Shown: one piece after another, positions 53,884 through 62,078 of the stretch
Position numbering within the stretch: position 1 is the first letter of the stretch
How the letters are laid out: the number at the start of each line of letters is the position of its first letter
DNA from: Streptomyces sp. NBC_01717
GTDB taxonomy: Bacteria > Actinomycetota > Actinomycetes > Streptomycetales > Streptomycetaceae
Length of the DNA: 64,000 bases
Reading direction: 5' to 3'
NCBI RefSeq assembly: GCF_036248255.1
Contig: NZ_CP109178.1
Span: forward strand, 7,879,001 to 7,943,000
Position numbers and translations under genes: made by a program
Notes under the pieces: model-generated
Databases searched by the model: none
The model's input: only the letters and a program-made list of their open reading frames with translations
Told to the model about the DNA's origin: nothing

Positions 53884-54759
53884 CTACTGCAGAAAATTCA
53901 GCAGTTGGCGTGTGGTCTCCTCGGGTGCTTCCTCCGGGATGAAATGACCGACTGGTACCGGGCCCCCGCGAACGTCATCGGCCCACTCCCGCCATATCGC
54001 GATCGGGTCATCGTAGAGTTTCGCGACCGAACCGCGCTCGCTCCAGAGGAAGAGCATGGGGCAGGAGATCTTCCGGTTCCCGCGATCCGCCTCGTCCTGC
54101 TGGTAGTCCAAGGTCGGGGATGCGCGGAACTCCTCGCAGATGGCGTGCACCGTATCGGGGTGGCTGAATTTCTCGATGTACTCGCCGCGTACCTCGGTCG
54201 GGAAAGCGTCCTTCACCTCGGACCACGTGTTGAGCATGAAGTCGACCATGTTGGCCGGTGCCGCGTTGATGAACTGTTCCGGTGCCGGTTCCGGCGCGGC
54301 GAGGAAGGACCATTGCCAGTAGAGGAGACTGAAGTTTTTGTCGGCACGGTTGTACGCGTCGCCGACGGGAACGACGTCCATGACGGCGAGCCGGAGAACA
54401 GCATCCGGGTGATCCAGTGCAAGACGGTAGGCGCAGCGCGCCCCGCGATCGTGTCCCGCGATACTGAACTGGTCGTAGCCCAGATGTCGCATGACCTCGA
54501 GCTGGTCACGGCCGATCGCGCGCATGCTGTAGGGCTCGTGATCGGCGGTACTGGCCGGGTTGCCGCTGTCGCCGTACCCACGCAAATCGGTGGCGACGAC
54601 GGTGTAGCGCTCGGCGAGGTGGGGTGCTACCCGATGCCACATCAGATGCGTTTCCGGAATACCGTGCAGAAGCAGCAGAGGCGGCCCGCTACCGCCTTTG
54701 CATCCGTGGATCGACGTACCCGCGGTAGAGATGTCGAATTCTTCGAATTGATCGAACAT
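53884..54759 (-). CDS. alpha/beta hydrolase, haloacetate dehalogenase-like
   Basis: A 291-aa hydrolase. Oxyanion region LLLHGIPETHLMWHRV, DLRGYGDSGNP, nucleophile Asp104 in AGHDRGARCAYRLALDHP with Arg105 and Arg108 placed as in fluoroacetate dehalogenases, a Trp-rich cap LLYWQWSFLAAPEPAPEQFI, and the C-terminal base His in VGHFIPEEAPEET. Such enzymes cleave C-F or C-Cl bonds of haloacetates; epoxide hydrolases are the main alternative. Start at ATG 54759 (GAGGGGG upstream). No signal peptide. Confidence 0.85.
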   Translation of the reverse strand: MFDQFEEFDISTAGTSIHGCKGGSGPPLLLLHGIPETHLMWHRVAPHLAERYTVVATDLRGYGDSGNPASTADHEPYSMRAIGRDQLEVMRHLGYDQFSIAGHDRGARCAYRLALDHPDAVLRLAVMDVVPVGDAYNRADKNFSLLYWQWSFLAAPEPAPEQFINAAPANMVDFMLNTWSEVKDAFPTEVRGEYIEKFSHPDTVHAICEEFRASPTLDYQQDEADRGNRKISCPMLFLWSERGSVAKLYDDPIAIWREWADDVRGGPVPVGHFIPEEAPEETTRQLLNFLQ

Positions 54760-55059
54760 GGCCACGAACCCCCTCGAGACTCAAGGATCGTCCTGTCCTG
54801 TCGCAACTGGCCGTCGGAGTCAACGATGAATTCCTCTTATTACCGTTGACCAGTTCAAGTGCCCCGAGGTGTCGTCCTGTGGGCGGCACGATCACGCCCT
54901 GGTCCTCGCTCCTCCGGTCGACGCCAGCGCTCTCGGTCCTCAGCTCCGGTCCGCAACAAGCCCTAGATCGACGTGGAGTTGAATACCACTGGAGTCCACC
55001 CCGCCAGGCTACCTCGGCACACGGCGGGTGTAAACCGACAAATTGCAGGGCGGAGGCTT
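54760..55059. other. 300-bp gap, no confident gene
   Basis: A plus-strand frame contains HGGCKPTNCRAEAF, faintly like a Cys-containing segment of actinobacterial integrases, but no other integrase motif is present. The 55038-55100 part has a short imperfect tandem repeat (GGGCGGAG.CTTTTACCGCAG / GGGCGGAG.ATTTTACTGCAG). Confidence 0.3.
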
Positions 55060-55482
55060 TTACCGCAGCATTGCCGGGCGGAGAATTTTACTGCAGCTGT
55101 GGCTCCTTGATTCCGAAGTCGATTGGTCTCCGTATCGCGAGGCGGGGGTGGTCCTGTCCGGATGGTGGGAGGAATGCGACTTCGAACTGCACGGGAGCCG
55201 GAGAGCCGGCACAAACGTAGGCGTATGTTTCGCTGTACATGGACGCGCGTATTCGGAATGCTGCCACTGATGCGCGGCCGGGGGTTTGTAGGCGAGGCAG
55301 TCGCCTTCCTCGCTCAGGTCCAGCACCCGGACGGCACCTCGGGCGACGTCGACACGAAGCGCCTGTGCCGGCATGCCGCCCGACGCGGGCGGGCTCCGGG
55401 TGTCCGGCTGCTGTCCGGGGCACGCGGTGAGCAGCAGACCGAGTGTTGCGACGGCGATGGTCGGGATGCGGCGCACGCGCAT
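55060..55482 (-). CDS. small lipoprotein
   Basis: About 140 aa starting MRVRRIPTIAVATLGLLLTAC (lipobox LLTAC, Cys21), then a Pro/Ser-rich linker and ALRVDVARGAVRVLDLSEEG, DCLAYK and CTAKHT. The GDC..C..KH spacing loosely recalls actinobacterial secreted Cys-His proteins, but no family is certain, and the tail from about residue 90 looks degenerate. A frameshift may have altered the end, because a neighbouring frame (MYSETYAYVCAGSPAPVQFE) also looks coding. Downstream of the LacI gene in the same direction. Its 5' end is duplicated at 6389. Confidence 0.5.
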   Translation of the reverse strand: MRVRRIPTIAVATLGLLLTACPGQQPDTRSPPASGGMPAQALRVDVARGAVRVLDLSEEGDCLAYKPPAAHQWQHSEYARPCTAKHTPTFVPALRLPCSSKSHSSHHPDRTTPASRYGDQSTSESRSHSCSKILRPAMLR

Positions 55483-55817
55483 GCCTTCCTCCGGTGGGGA
55501 TGGCCGGGCCATGTAGGGCGCGGTGCGCGGCCGTCGAGCAGGGGCGTACGTCAGACGCGGGGGAGCGGCCTGACGCTCTCGCGGATGACGATGTGCGTGC
55601 CCAGGACGTGCCGTTCGGGACCGGTGGCCGGCGGCCCGTCCAGCGCGAGCCGGACCGCGGTGCGGCCCAGCTCCTCGGCGGGGATGTGGACCGTGGTCAG
55701 CCGGGGGGTGACCTCGGCGGCCACCGGGTCGTCGTTGTAGCCCACGACGGAGATGTCCTCGGGCACCCGCAGCCCGCGCTCCTGGAGGGCGCGCATCGCG
55801 GCGGCCGCGCTCTCGTC
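55366..55817. repeat. 452-bp direct repeat, right copy
   Basis: The copy within its native genes (LacI 3' end and lipoprotein 5' end). Identical to 6398-6849. Confidence 0.9.
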
Positions 55818-56600
55818 GTCGCCCGCGACGACGGCCGTGAAGTCGGGCCGCCCGTCGCACGCGTCGAGGAGCCCGCGCATCACCTCGTACCCGGCGATCC
55901 GGCTGAAGTGGGTGCCGTGCAGCCGGGCCGCCGACGGCGGAAGCCCGTGGTCGGCGAGGGCCTTGAGATATCCGGCCACGCGCGCCTCGCCCGTGGTGTG
56001 CCCCGGTTCGTACCCCAGCAGGACGATTTCGCGGTGTCCGGCGCCCAGCAGGTGGCTGGTGACGGCGTGCGCGCCCGCCTCGTTGTCGTACTCGACGACG
56101 ATCGCGGGCACATCGGGTGCGGGCGTGGGTCGGCCGCAGAGCACCAGACGCGAACCGGCGGCGGCGAGCGCCTGGGCGTACTGCGCCATCCGCGCCCGGT
56201 ACTCCTCGTCCTCCGCGACCCCGCCGACCAGCACCACGGCCTCCGCCGCCTGCTCGCGCATCATCTGTACGACGGCGAGTTCGCGGGCCGGGTCGCCCCC
56301 GGTCGTGCACACCAGACAGAGGCGGTCGCGCTTGGCGCTCTCCTCCTCCACGCCCTGGGCGACCTTCGCATAGAACGGGCTGGTGACCTGGGAGATGAGG
56401 ACGGCGACGGTCTTGCGACCGGTGCCGGCCAGAGCGCGGGCGTGCGGGTTGATCACGTAGTCGAGGTCCTTGACCGCACGCAGCACCTTCGTCCGGGCAC
56501 CGGCCGAGGTCGCATGGGTGCCGGACAGGACCCGGGAGGCGGTCGCCACCGAGACCCCGGCACGCGCCGCCACATCACGGATGGTGACCCGTTCCCCCAC
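55551..56600 (-). CDS. LacI-family transcriptional regulator
   Basis: A 349-aa LacI repressor. The HTH reads VTIRDVAARAGVSVATASRV followed by LSGTHATS and the hinge HARALAGTGRKTVAVL. The periplasmic-binding-protein-like domain continues to VVGYNDDPVAAEVTPRLTTV. GTG 56600 is favoured by GAGGGGG 5 bp upstream. It faces the same way as the importer genes at 56682-60294 and lies just after them, so it is the natural regulator of that operon and of the divergent dehydrogenase through the two AACCGGTT-like sites near 60.3-60.4 kb. It could also read the GAGAGCGCTCTC site at 32.7 kb, though the sequences differ. Confidence 0.9.
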   Translation of the reverse strand: MGERVTIRDVAARAGVSVATASRVLSGTHATSAGARTKVLRAVKDLDYVINPHARALAGTGRKTVAVLISQVTSPFYAKVAQGVEEESAKRDRLCLVCTTGGDPARELAVVQMMREQAAEAVVLVGGVAEDEEYRARMAQYAQALAAAGSRLVLCGRPTPAPDVPAIVVEYDNEAGAHAVTSHLLGAGHREIVLLGYEPGHTTGEARVAGYLKALADHGLPPSAARLHGTHFSRIAGYEVMRGLLDACDGRPDFTAVVAGDDESAAAAMRALQERGLRVPEDISVVGYNDDPVAAEVTPRLTTVHIPAEELGRTAVRLALDGPPATGPERHVLGTHIVIRESVRPLPRV

Positions 56601-56681
56601 CACTGCCCCCTCTTGTTGTTCGCCGCCCCGGGTGGCAGCACTCGCGGCTGCCACCCGGGACCATCTTGCCCTACCTGCTGG

Positions 56682-58328
56682 TCAGTGGGTCGACTCGAAC
56701 TCCTTCACCAGTTCGTCGGATGCCTTGGCGCCGCCCTGGTTGCGCCACTTCTTGTAAATGGAGTCCCAGTCGGAGAGCTTGCTGCGGCCGGAGATGATGG
56801 CGGTGGTCCCGTCCTTGAGGAGCTGGTTGAGGGTCGCGTTGTGCTTGCTGAGGGTCTCCGAGACCAGGCCCGCACTGTCGTTGGGCTTCATCATCGGCAT
56901 CACCTTCTGCTCCCAGGCGTGCACCCGCTTGGTGAGTTCGGCGTCGCCGGGCACGAACAGCACGGTGGGGGCGTCGCAGAGGTAGGCGAACGGCACATTG
57001 ATCTTGTTCTCGACCAGGCCGAGCGAGGTCAGGATGGGACTGCCCGTCGCGTCGCGGGTGAAGTGGGTGCCCTCGACGCCGAAGTGCATCAGCTGGTACT
57101 CCTCGGAGCCGAATGGCGAGGCCAGCCAGTCCAGGACCCGCAGCAGCAGTTTGATGCGGTCCTTCGACGCCTTCTTGAGGTAGGTGCCACCGAAATAGCC
57201 GGTGTTCTGCTGGTAGTGGGTGGTCGCGCCGCTGACGGTGTACGGGGTGAGGACATCGAGTTCGTATGCGCCCTTGATGCCCTGCTGGGCCGGGAGCAGG
57301 GAGCCGGCGAAACCGTCCGCCATGGAGAGCAGGGTGCCGTTGTAGAAGAGGGTCTTGATGTCGACGGTGGAGGTGGAGGAGGCGTCCGGGTAGAACACCT
57401 TGTCGTTGTTCCTGGCGACCAGGTACTCCAGGGTCGCCTTGAACTCCTCGGTACCCCACATGTCGACGGCTTTGCCGTCCTTGATCTCCCAGTCGTTGGG
57501 GGCGCCGTGCCACATGGCGTGCGTCTTGTGCCCGTAGATGGTGGACATGGACGAGCCGAGCGCGAACTTCTTCGACGTCGAGGCCTCCTTCACCACGGCC
57601 GCGAAGTCCTCGGCGGACATCCCCGGCTTGTAGCCGGCCGCGTCGAAGGCGGTGCGGTTGATGAAGATGGCTTCGTTCGGCTTCGGGCGTTCGATGGGTA
57701 CGCCGTAGAGCCGGCCCGCGATCCGGCCCAGGCCCTGCCAGGAGTAGGTGGGGATGTTGGCGAGGTTGGGGTACTCCTTGATCGCGTCGCCCGACAGGAA
57801 GTCGGTGAGATCGGCGCAGCGCGCCCGTACGAACTGTTCCTTGCTGGGCAGTACATGGCCGCCACCGACGTTGATGATGTCGGGCAGGTCGCCACCCGCG
57901 ATGACGGTCGCCATCTTGGCGTCGAAGTCCGCGTCGGGCACGACGGTGAACTCGATCTCCACGCCGAGGGCTTCGTTCATCGCGGCCCAGTACTTGTTCT
58001 GCGAGGCGGGCTTGGGCGGAGTGCCGTAGGTGATCGTGATGACCTTGATCTTCTCGCCCTTGCCGGGCTTGTCGGCCACCGCCTTGACCAGCTTGTCGGG
58101 GTAGCGGGTGTACCCGGCCTGTACGCCGCTGGAGGACGGTGCGAGTTCGGGCGCGGGTACGGGGGCGGCGACGTAGGCGGGCCAGGGCGCCAGCTTCGTA
58201 CCGGCGTTGCTGACCTGACGGTCCTTGGAGCTGGTGGAGCACGCGGTGAGTCCGGCGGGGGCGGCGATCGCGGCGCCACCGACGGCTATGGAGCGCAGCA
58301 GGGTGCGGCGCGAGAAGGAGGAGGACAT
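56682..58328 (-). CDS. ABC transporter substrate-binding protein, LipO/YtcQ type
   Basis: A 548-aa binding protein, longer than standard CUT1 members and typical of the LipO/YtcQ group. The N-terminus has both a twin-Arg (SRRTLLRSIAVGG) and a lipobox (GLTAC, Cys30), so it is probably a Tat-exported lipoprotein. The body contains IEFTVVPDADFDAKMATVIA, DLPDIINVGGGHVL and RLYGVPIERPKPNEAIFINR. The group imports oligosaccharides such as pectin- or alginate-derived sugars in other bacteria. The ligand here is unknown. Confidence 0.88.
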   Translation of the reverse strand: MSSSFSRRTLLRSIAVGGAAIAAPAGLTACSTSSKDRQVSNAGTKLAPWPAYVAAPVPAPELAPSSSGVQAGYTRYPDKLVKAVADKPGKGEKIKVITITYGTPPKPASQNKYWAAMNEALGVEIEFTVVPDADFDAKMATVIAGGDLPDIINVGGGHVLPSKEQFVRARCADLTDFLSGDAIKEYPNLANIPTYSWQGLGRIAGRLYGVPIERPKPNEAIFINRTAFDAAGYKPGMSAEDFAAVVKEASTSKKFALGSSMSTIYGHKTHAMWHGAPNDWEIKDGKAVDMWGTEEFKATLEYLVARNNDKVFYPDASSTSTVDIKTLFYNGTLLSMADGFAGSLLPAQQGIKGAYELDVLTPYTVSGATTHYQQNTGYFGGTYLKKASKDRIKLLLRVLDWLASPFGSEEYQLMHFGVEGTHFTRDATGSPILTSLGLVENKINVPFAYLCDAPTVLFVPGDAELTKRVHAWEQKVMPMMKPNDSAGLVSETLSKHNATLNQLLKDGTTAIISGRSKLSDWDSIYKKWRNQGGAKASDELVKEFESTH

Positions 58329-58384
58329 GACGAGGTGGACCCTTCGAGTCGGCTCTGGGGCTGGGGTGTTGGAGAGGTGGGGGG

Positions 58385-59302
58385 TCAGCTCTTGATGGCG
58401 CCGGTGAGCACGCCTTTGGTGAAGTACTTCTGCAGGAAGGGGTAGACGATCAGGATGGGTACGGTCGCGATCACGAGCACTGCCATCTGCGTCGTCTGCG
58501 GCGCGGAGATCAGGCCCGCCTCGCTGGCCCCGGTGTCTGCGATCTGTGCGCCGCCGATGACATAGGTGCGCAGGACCTGCTGGAGCGGCCAGTGGTCGGA
58601 GTTCATGTAGATCGAGGCATGGAACCAGGCGTTCCAGTAGCTCACCGCATAGAAGAGGCCGACCACCGCGAGCGCGGCCTTGGACAGCGGCAGCACGATT
58701 CGCCACAGGGTCTGCCAGTCGCCCGCGCCGTCCAGGCGGGCGGCTTCGTACAGCTCTTCGGGGATCCCCTGGAAGAAGCCGCGCAGGACCACCAAATTGA
58801 AGACGTTGATGAGCACGGGGGCGATCAGTGCGGCGTAGTTGTCAAGCAGACCCATCCCCTTGACCAGGAGGAAGGCCGGGATCATGCCGGGCGGAAAGAG
58901 GAAGGTGAAGAGGATGAGTATCAGTGCCGGCTTGGCGCCGAAGACCTTGGGGCGGCTCAGTGCGTACGCGAGGAACGTCGTGCAGGCGAGCGAGAGGAGC
59001 GTCCCGAAAAGGGTGACGCCGACGCTCACCCCGAGCGCCTTGGTGACGATGCCGCCGTCGAGGATCTGCCGGTAGGCGCGGGTGGTCGGGTGCGAGGGCC
59101 AGAGTACCCAGCCTCCGTTGTCCACCACCTCCTGGTTGGAGGCGAGGCTGGTGGAGACGATCACCAGGAAGGGCATCAGGACCAGGACGAGCAGGACGGC
59201 GATGGCGACGGCCTTGCCCGCCTGGGTGACGGGCCCGGGCTTCTCCGCCCAGGCGGGACGGATGTGCCGGGCCGGGCGTGCGTGATGTGCTGCGGTGGTC
59301 AC
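58385..59302 (-). CDS. ABC transporter permease, LplC/YtcP type
   Basis: A 305-aa permease with a Pro/Arg-rich N-terminus, a first helix AVAIAVLLVLVLMPFLVIVS and five more. Its EAA loop is ELYEAARLDGAGDWQTLWRI, and the family end is FLQKYFTKGVLTGAIKS. The GTG start overlaps the upstream permease stop by 4 bp. It forms the importer with the neighbouring permease; no ATPase gene is present here. Confidence 0.9.
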   Translation of the reverse strand: MTTAAHHARPARHIRPAWAEKPGPVTQAGKAVAIAVLLVLVLMPFLVIVSTSLASNQEVVDNGGWVLWPSHPTTRAYRQILDGGIVTKALGVSVGVTLFGTLLSLACTTFLAYALSRPKVFGAKPALILILFTFLFPPGMIPAFLLVKGMGLLDNYAALIAPVLINVFNLVVLRGFFQGIPEELYEAARLDGAGDWQTLWRIVLPLSKAALAVVGLFYAVSYWNAWFHASIYMNSDHWPLQQVLRTYVIGGAQIADTGASEAGLISAPQTTQMAVLVIATVPILIVYPFLQKYFTKGVLTGAIKS

Positions 59303-60294
59303 TTGTAGATCCCCTGCTCTCCGAGCCGGTGTGCGACCTTGTTGGCCGCGAAGACGAGGGCCGCGCCGACGACTCCCTTGAAGAGGCCTGCCGCGGCCGC
59401 GTAGCCGGTGTCGCCGCCGACCAGGCCCTGCCAGAAGACGAAGGTGTCGAGGATCTCCCCCGCGCCGGGTCCCACCGTGGACCGTTGCAGCAGCATCTGC
59501 TCGAAACCGACGGACAGTACGTCGCCGAGCCGCATGATCAGCAGCAGCACGATGACGGGCCTGATGGACGGCAGGGTGACGTGCCAGAAGCGGCGCCAGG
59601 GGCCGGCGCCGTCGATGGCGGCCGCTTCGTAACTCTGCTCGTCGACCTGCATCAGTGCGGCGAGGAAGATGATCGTGCCCCAGCCGGCGTCCTTCCAGAC
59701 GACCTGGGCGACGACGAGCGGTTTGTATGCGTCGGGGTTGCCGATGATGTCGACCGCGTGCAGCCCGGCATCGCCCAGAACACTGTTCAACAGGCCCGTC
59801 GAACCGAGAACTTGCTGGAAGAGGGCGACGACGATGACCCAGGACAGGAAGTGCGGCAGGTAGACCACGGACTGCACGAAGCGGCGCAGCAGGTCCGAGG
59901 TGAGGCCGTGCAGCAGCAGGGCGATGGCCAGAGGTACGGGGAAGAAGAAGATCAGTTGGAGCAGGGCGATCGCCAGGGTGTTCCAGGTGGCGTGCCAGAA
60001 GTCCGGGTCACCGAACATCCGGTTGAAGTTCTCGACGCCGACCCAGGGGCTGGCCCACAGTCCGTCGAACGGCACGTACTCCTTGAACGCCACCGCGTTG
60101 CCGATGAAGGCGCCGTAGTGGAAGAGCAGGAAGTACGCCAGCCCAGGGAGCATCAGCAGCACGAGGGTCCGACTCGACTGGAAACGCTTCCACCACTGAA
60201 TCTCTGAAGGTATGGGTGAGTTGGTGGGATACGCCCGCTCGATGGGTGGCTCAACCGCTCCGCCGCCGGTCCGATTCTCTGTCACCGTGGGCAC
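59299..60294 (-). CDS. ABC transporter permease, LplB type
   Basis: A 331-aa permease. GTG 60294 is chosen for its GGAGGGG site 7 bp upstream. After a polar leader the LplB hallmark LMLPGLAYFLLFHYGAFIGN follows, then FKEYVPFDGLWASPWVGVEN and FVQSVVYLPHFLSWVIVVAL. The EAA loop reads QSYEAAAIDGAGPWRRFWHV. First gene of the importer operon, directly behind a LacI-type operator. Confidence 0.9.
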   Translation of the reverse strand: MPTVTENRTGGGAVEPPIERAYPTNSPIPSEIQWWKRFQSSRTLVLLMLPGLAYFLLFHYGAFIGNAVAFKEYVPFDGLWASPWVGVENFNRMFGDPDFWHATWNTLAIALLQLIFFFPVPLAIALLLHGLTSDLLRRFVQSVVYLPHFLSWVIVVALFQQVLGSTGLLNSVLGDAGLHAVDIIGNPDAYKPLVVAQVVWKDAGWGTIIFLAALMQVDEQSYEAAAIDGAGPWRRFWHVTLPSIRPVIVLLLIMRLGDVLSVGFEQMLLQRSTVGPGAGEILDTFVFWQGLVGGDTGYAAAAGLFKGVVGAALVFAANKVAHRLGEQGIYK

Positions 60295-60330
60295 GGCAAC
60301 CCCTCCGTCGTGGGAACAAGGTGCGAGGAA

Positions 60331-60347
60331 TCTAAAGCGGTTACATG
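60331..60347. promoter_or_regulatory. LacI-type operator O1
   Basis: TCTAAAGCGGTTACATG is an imperfect palindrome centred on CG, of the TGTAACCGGTTACA type, 37-53 bp before the first permease gene. Confidence 0.6.
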
Positions 60348-60378
60348 AGGTGGTCAACCCATCGCGTCCTTAATCCTC

Positions 60379-60406
60379 TTGACCTCTTGCGAGAAATCGC
60401 TCTAAC
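60379..60406 (+). promoter_or_regulatory. candidate promoter of the dehydrogenase gene
   Basis: TTGACC (60379-60384) and TCTAAC (60401-60406) are spaced by 16 bp and resemble -35 and -10 boxes of a housekeeping-type promoter. Operator O2 begins 15 bp downstream, a blocking position. Confidence 0.5.
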
Positions 60407-60420
60407 CTCCTGCACTGTTG

Positions 60421-60434
60421 TGGAACCGGTTACA
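60421..60434. promoter_or_regulatory. LacI-type operator O2
   Basis: TGGAACCGGTTACA is nearly symmetric around the central CG (GGAACCGGTTAC). It shares GGTTACA with O1 about 87 bp away, which would allow looping by a LacI tetramer or independent control of both promoters. Confidence 0.65.
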
Positions 60435-60452
60435 GGAAGAGAGTGGGCATCC

Positions 60453-61454
60453 GTGGCCGACCGACCAACCACCGCGCTGGCCATGGGCCTTGATGTAGCC
60501 CGGGCGGTGTTCCCACCTGGGCTGCGTGAACGGCTTCGGCGCTGCGTCGATTTGGCGGACGAACCGCTGACCGGATCGCTCACCGGAACGGAGGCGGGCG
60601 CCGTCCTCGCCGATACCCAGCTCCTGATCACCGGCTGGGGCTGCCCGCCGCTCGCCGCGGACGTACTGGCCCTGGCGCCACGGCTGCAGGCGATCGTCCA
60701 CTCAGCGGGATCCGTCAAGAGCCTGGTCACGGAGGCGGTGTGGGAGCGCGGTCTACTCGTCTCCTCGGCGGCGGACGCCAACGCGGGCCCCGTCGTGGAC
60801 TACACCGTCGCCGTCATCACGCTCGCCTCGAAACGTGCCCTGTCCACCGCCGCGCGCTACGGCGAGGGTTGGCCTGCGTTCTCGGAGCGGGAGGGCGCGG
60901 ACGGCCGGACGGTCGGCATCATCGGCGCCTCCCGTATCGGCCGTGGCGTGCTCGCCCGGCTCTCCGCTTCGGACAGCGACTACCAACTTCTGCTCACCGA
61001 CCCGTACGTCACCGGGCGGGAGGCCGCATCCCTGGGAGCTGAGCTGGTCCCGCTCGACGAACTCTGCCGCCGTAGCTCGGTGGTGAGCATCCATGCCCCC
61101 CAACTCCCCGAAACACGCCATCTGATGGACGCGGCGATGCTGGCGCTCGTCCCGGACGGCGCTACTGTCGTCAACACGGCCCGCGGTAGCCTGCTCGACA
61201 CCGACGCCCTGACCCGCGAGTGCGCCTCGGGCCGTCTGGACGCCTTCCTCGACGTCACCGACCCCGAGCCGCTCCCCGCCGGCCATCCTCTCCTCACGCT
61301 CCCCAACGTCCTGACCACCCCGCATCTTGCGGGTGCCCAGGGCAGCGAGGTGCGCCGCCTCGGCGTCTACGCCGTCGAGGAGGCGGAGCGCTTCGCCCGC
61401 GGGCAGCCCCTGCGCGGCGGCCTCGAGCGAGCCGACCTGACACGGCTCGCCTGA
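60453..61454 (+). CDS. D-2-hydroxyacid dehydrogenase family protein
   Basis: A 333-aa NAD-dependent dehydrogenase. GTG 60453 (VADRPTTALAMGLDV) is preceded by GAAGAGAG. The nucleotide site is TVGIIGASRIGRGVLARLSA. The catalytic residues are Arg in VVNTARGSLLDTDAL, Glu in DVTDPEPLPAGHPL and His in TTPHLAGAQGSE. Divergent from the LplB/LplC importer with shared LacI-type operators, so it probably oxidises or reduces an acid derived from the imported sugar (for example a uronate product). That is inference. Confidence 0.88.
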   Translation: MADRPTTALAMGLDVARAVFPPGLRERLRRCVDLADEPLTGSLTGTEAGAVLADTQLLITGWGCPPLAADVLALAPRLQAIVHSAGSVKSLVTEAVWERGLLVSSAADANAGPVVDYTVAVITLASKRALSTAARYGEGWPAFSEREGADGRTVGIIGASRIGRGVLARLSASDSDYQLLLTDPYVTGREAASLGAELVPLDELCRRSSVVSIHAPQLPETRHLMDAAMLALVPDGATVVNTARGSLLDTDALTRECASGRLDAFLDVTDPEPLPAGHPLLTLPNVLTTPHLAGAQGSEVRRLGVYAVEEAERFARGQPLRGGLERADLTRLA

Positions 61455-61559
61455 GGCCGCTCACCGGCGACGTGGAATGCGAGAGCGTTGGAGCGGAGGG
61501 GAGCGGAAGCGTGGGCCGCTGCGCCGGGGCGCCCGGAGTGCATGGGCGGCGTGGTCGCT

Positions 61560-61634
61560 ACGTCCGCCGGTTCGGTCGATCGGACGAATCGGGATGATTC
61601 CAACCGTCAGGTGCGGCTGAGCTTCCCGGGCTGA
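61560..61634 (+). pseudogene. unidentified C-terminal gene remnant
   Basis: The plus-strand frame SVDRTNRDDSNRQVRLSFPG and stop, nearly the same tail as at 31499-31555. The parent family is unknown. Confidence 0.25.
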
Positions 61635-62078
61635 TCAAGATCGCTCACGGACCTCCTGCCGCCGATCACGCGACCCTCTTCGCCACGGACAGACCCACTC
61701 GCAACCGAGCTGACAAGTCGCAGCAGGCGAGGCTTCCGTGAGGACCACTCAGGAAGCCACCACAGTTCGAGGGAATCGACGCACCCTTGCTCCGCGATGG
61801 ATGAAGGGATTCCGCTTGCGAAGGGGTGAGGCCTTGTCAGGGCTCCTCTCCCTGGGTAGGACTGTCCGCGTGGGTGATCACCGGAGCTCGCGTGTGGAGG
61901 GAGTTGGTCCGAGCGGCGTTGCAGCGGGAGGTCGCCGACACGCGATTCCGGGACCGGCTTGATGTGCCTGTCGATGCCGTGCCGGCCGGGCGGAGCGCCG
62001 CGGGTCCAGCGAGCGGACCCCCACCCACAAGATCACGTGAAGCTGCACGATCCCCCTTGAAGGAAGAAGGAGCCACTG
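61635..62078. other. 440-bp stretch before the acylase gene
   Basis: No confident gene. A frame with VWRELVRAALQREVADTRFR (61889-61948) looks protein-like but has no start signal. The last 30 bp contain the strong AAGGAAGAAGGAG ribosome site of the next gene. Confidence 0.35.

Noticed and set aside
54846..55220. A tyrosine integrase fragment (HGGCKPTNCRAEAF)
   Set aside because: It shows only a vague Cys-pattern resemblance. No R-H-R-Y catalytic segments are visible on either strand.
6398..55817. The 452-bp repeats as attL/attR sites of an integrated phage or ICE
   Set aside because: There is no tRNA, integrase, excisionase or conjugation gene between them, and the left copy is truncated at both ends relative to the genes at the right. 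The repeat is also far longer than a usual att core.
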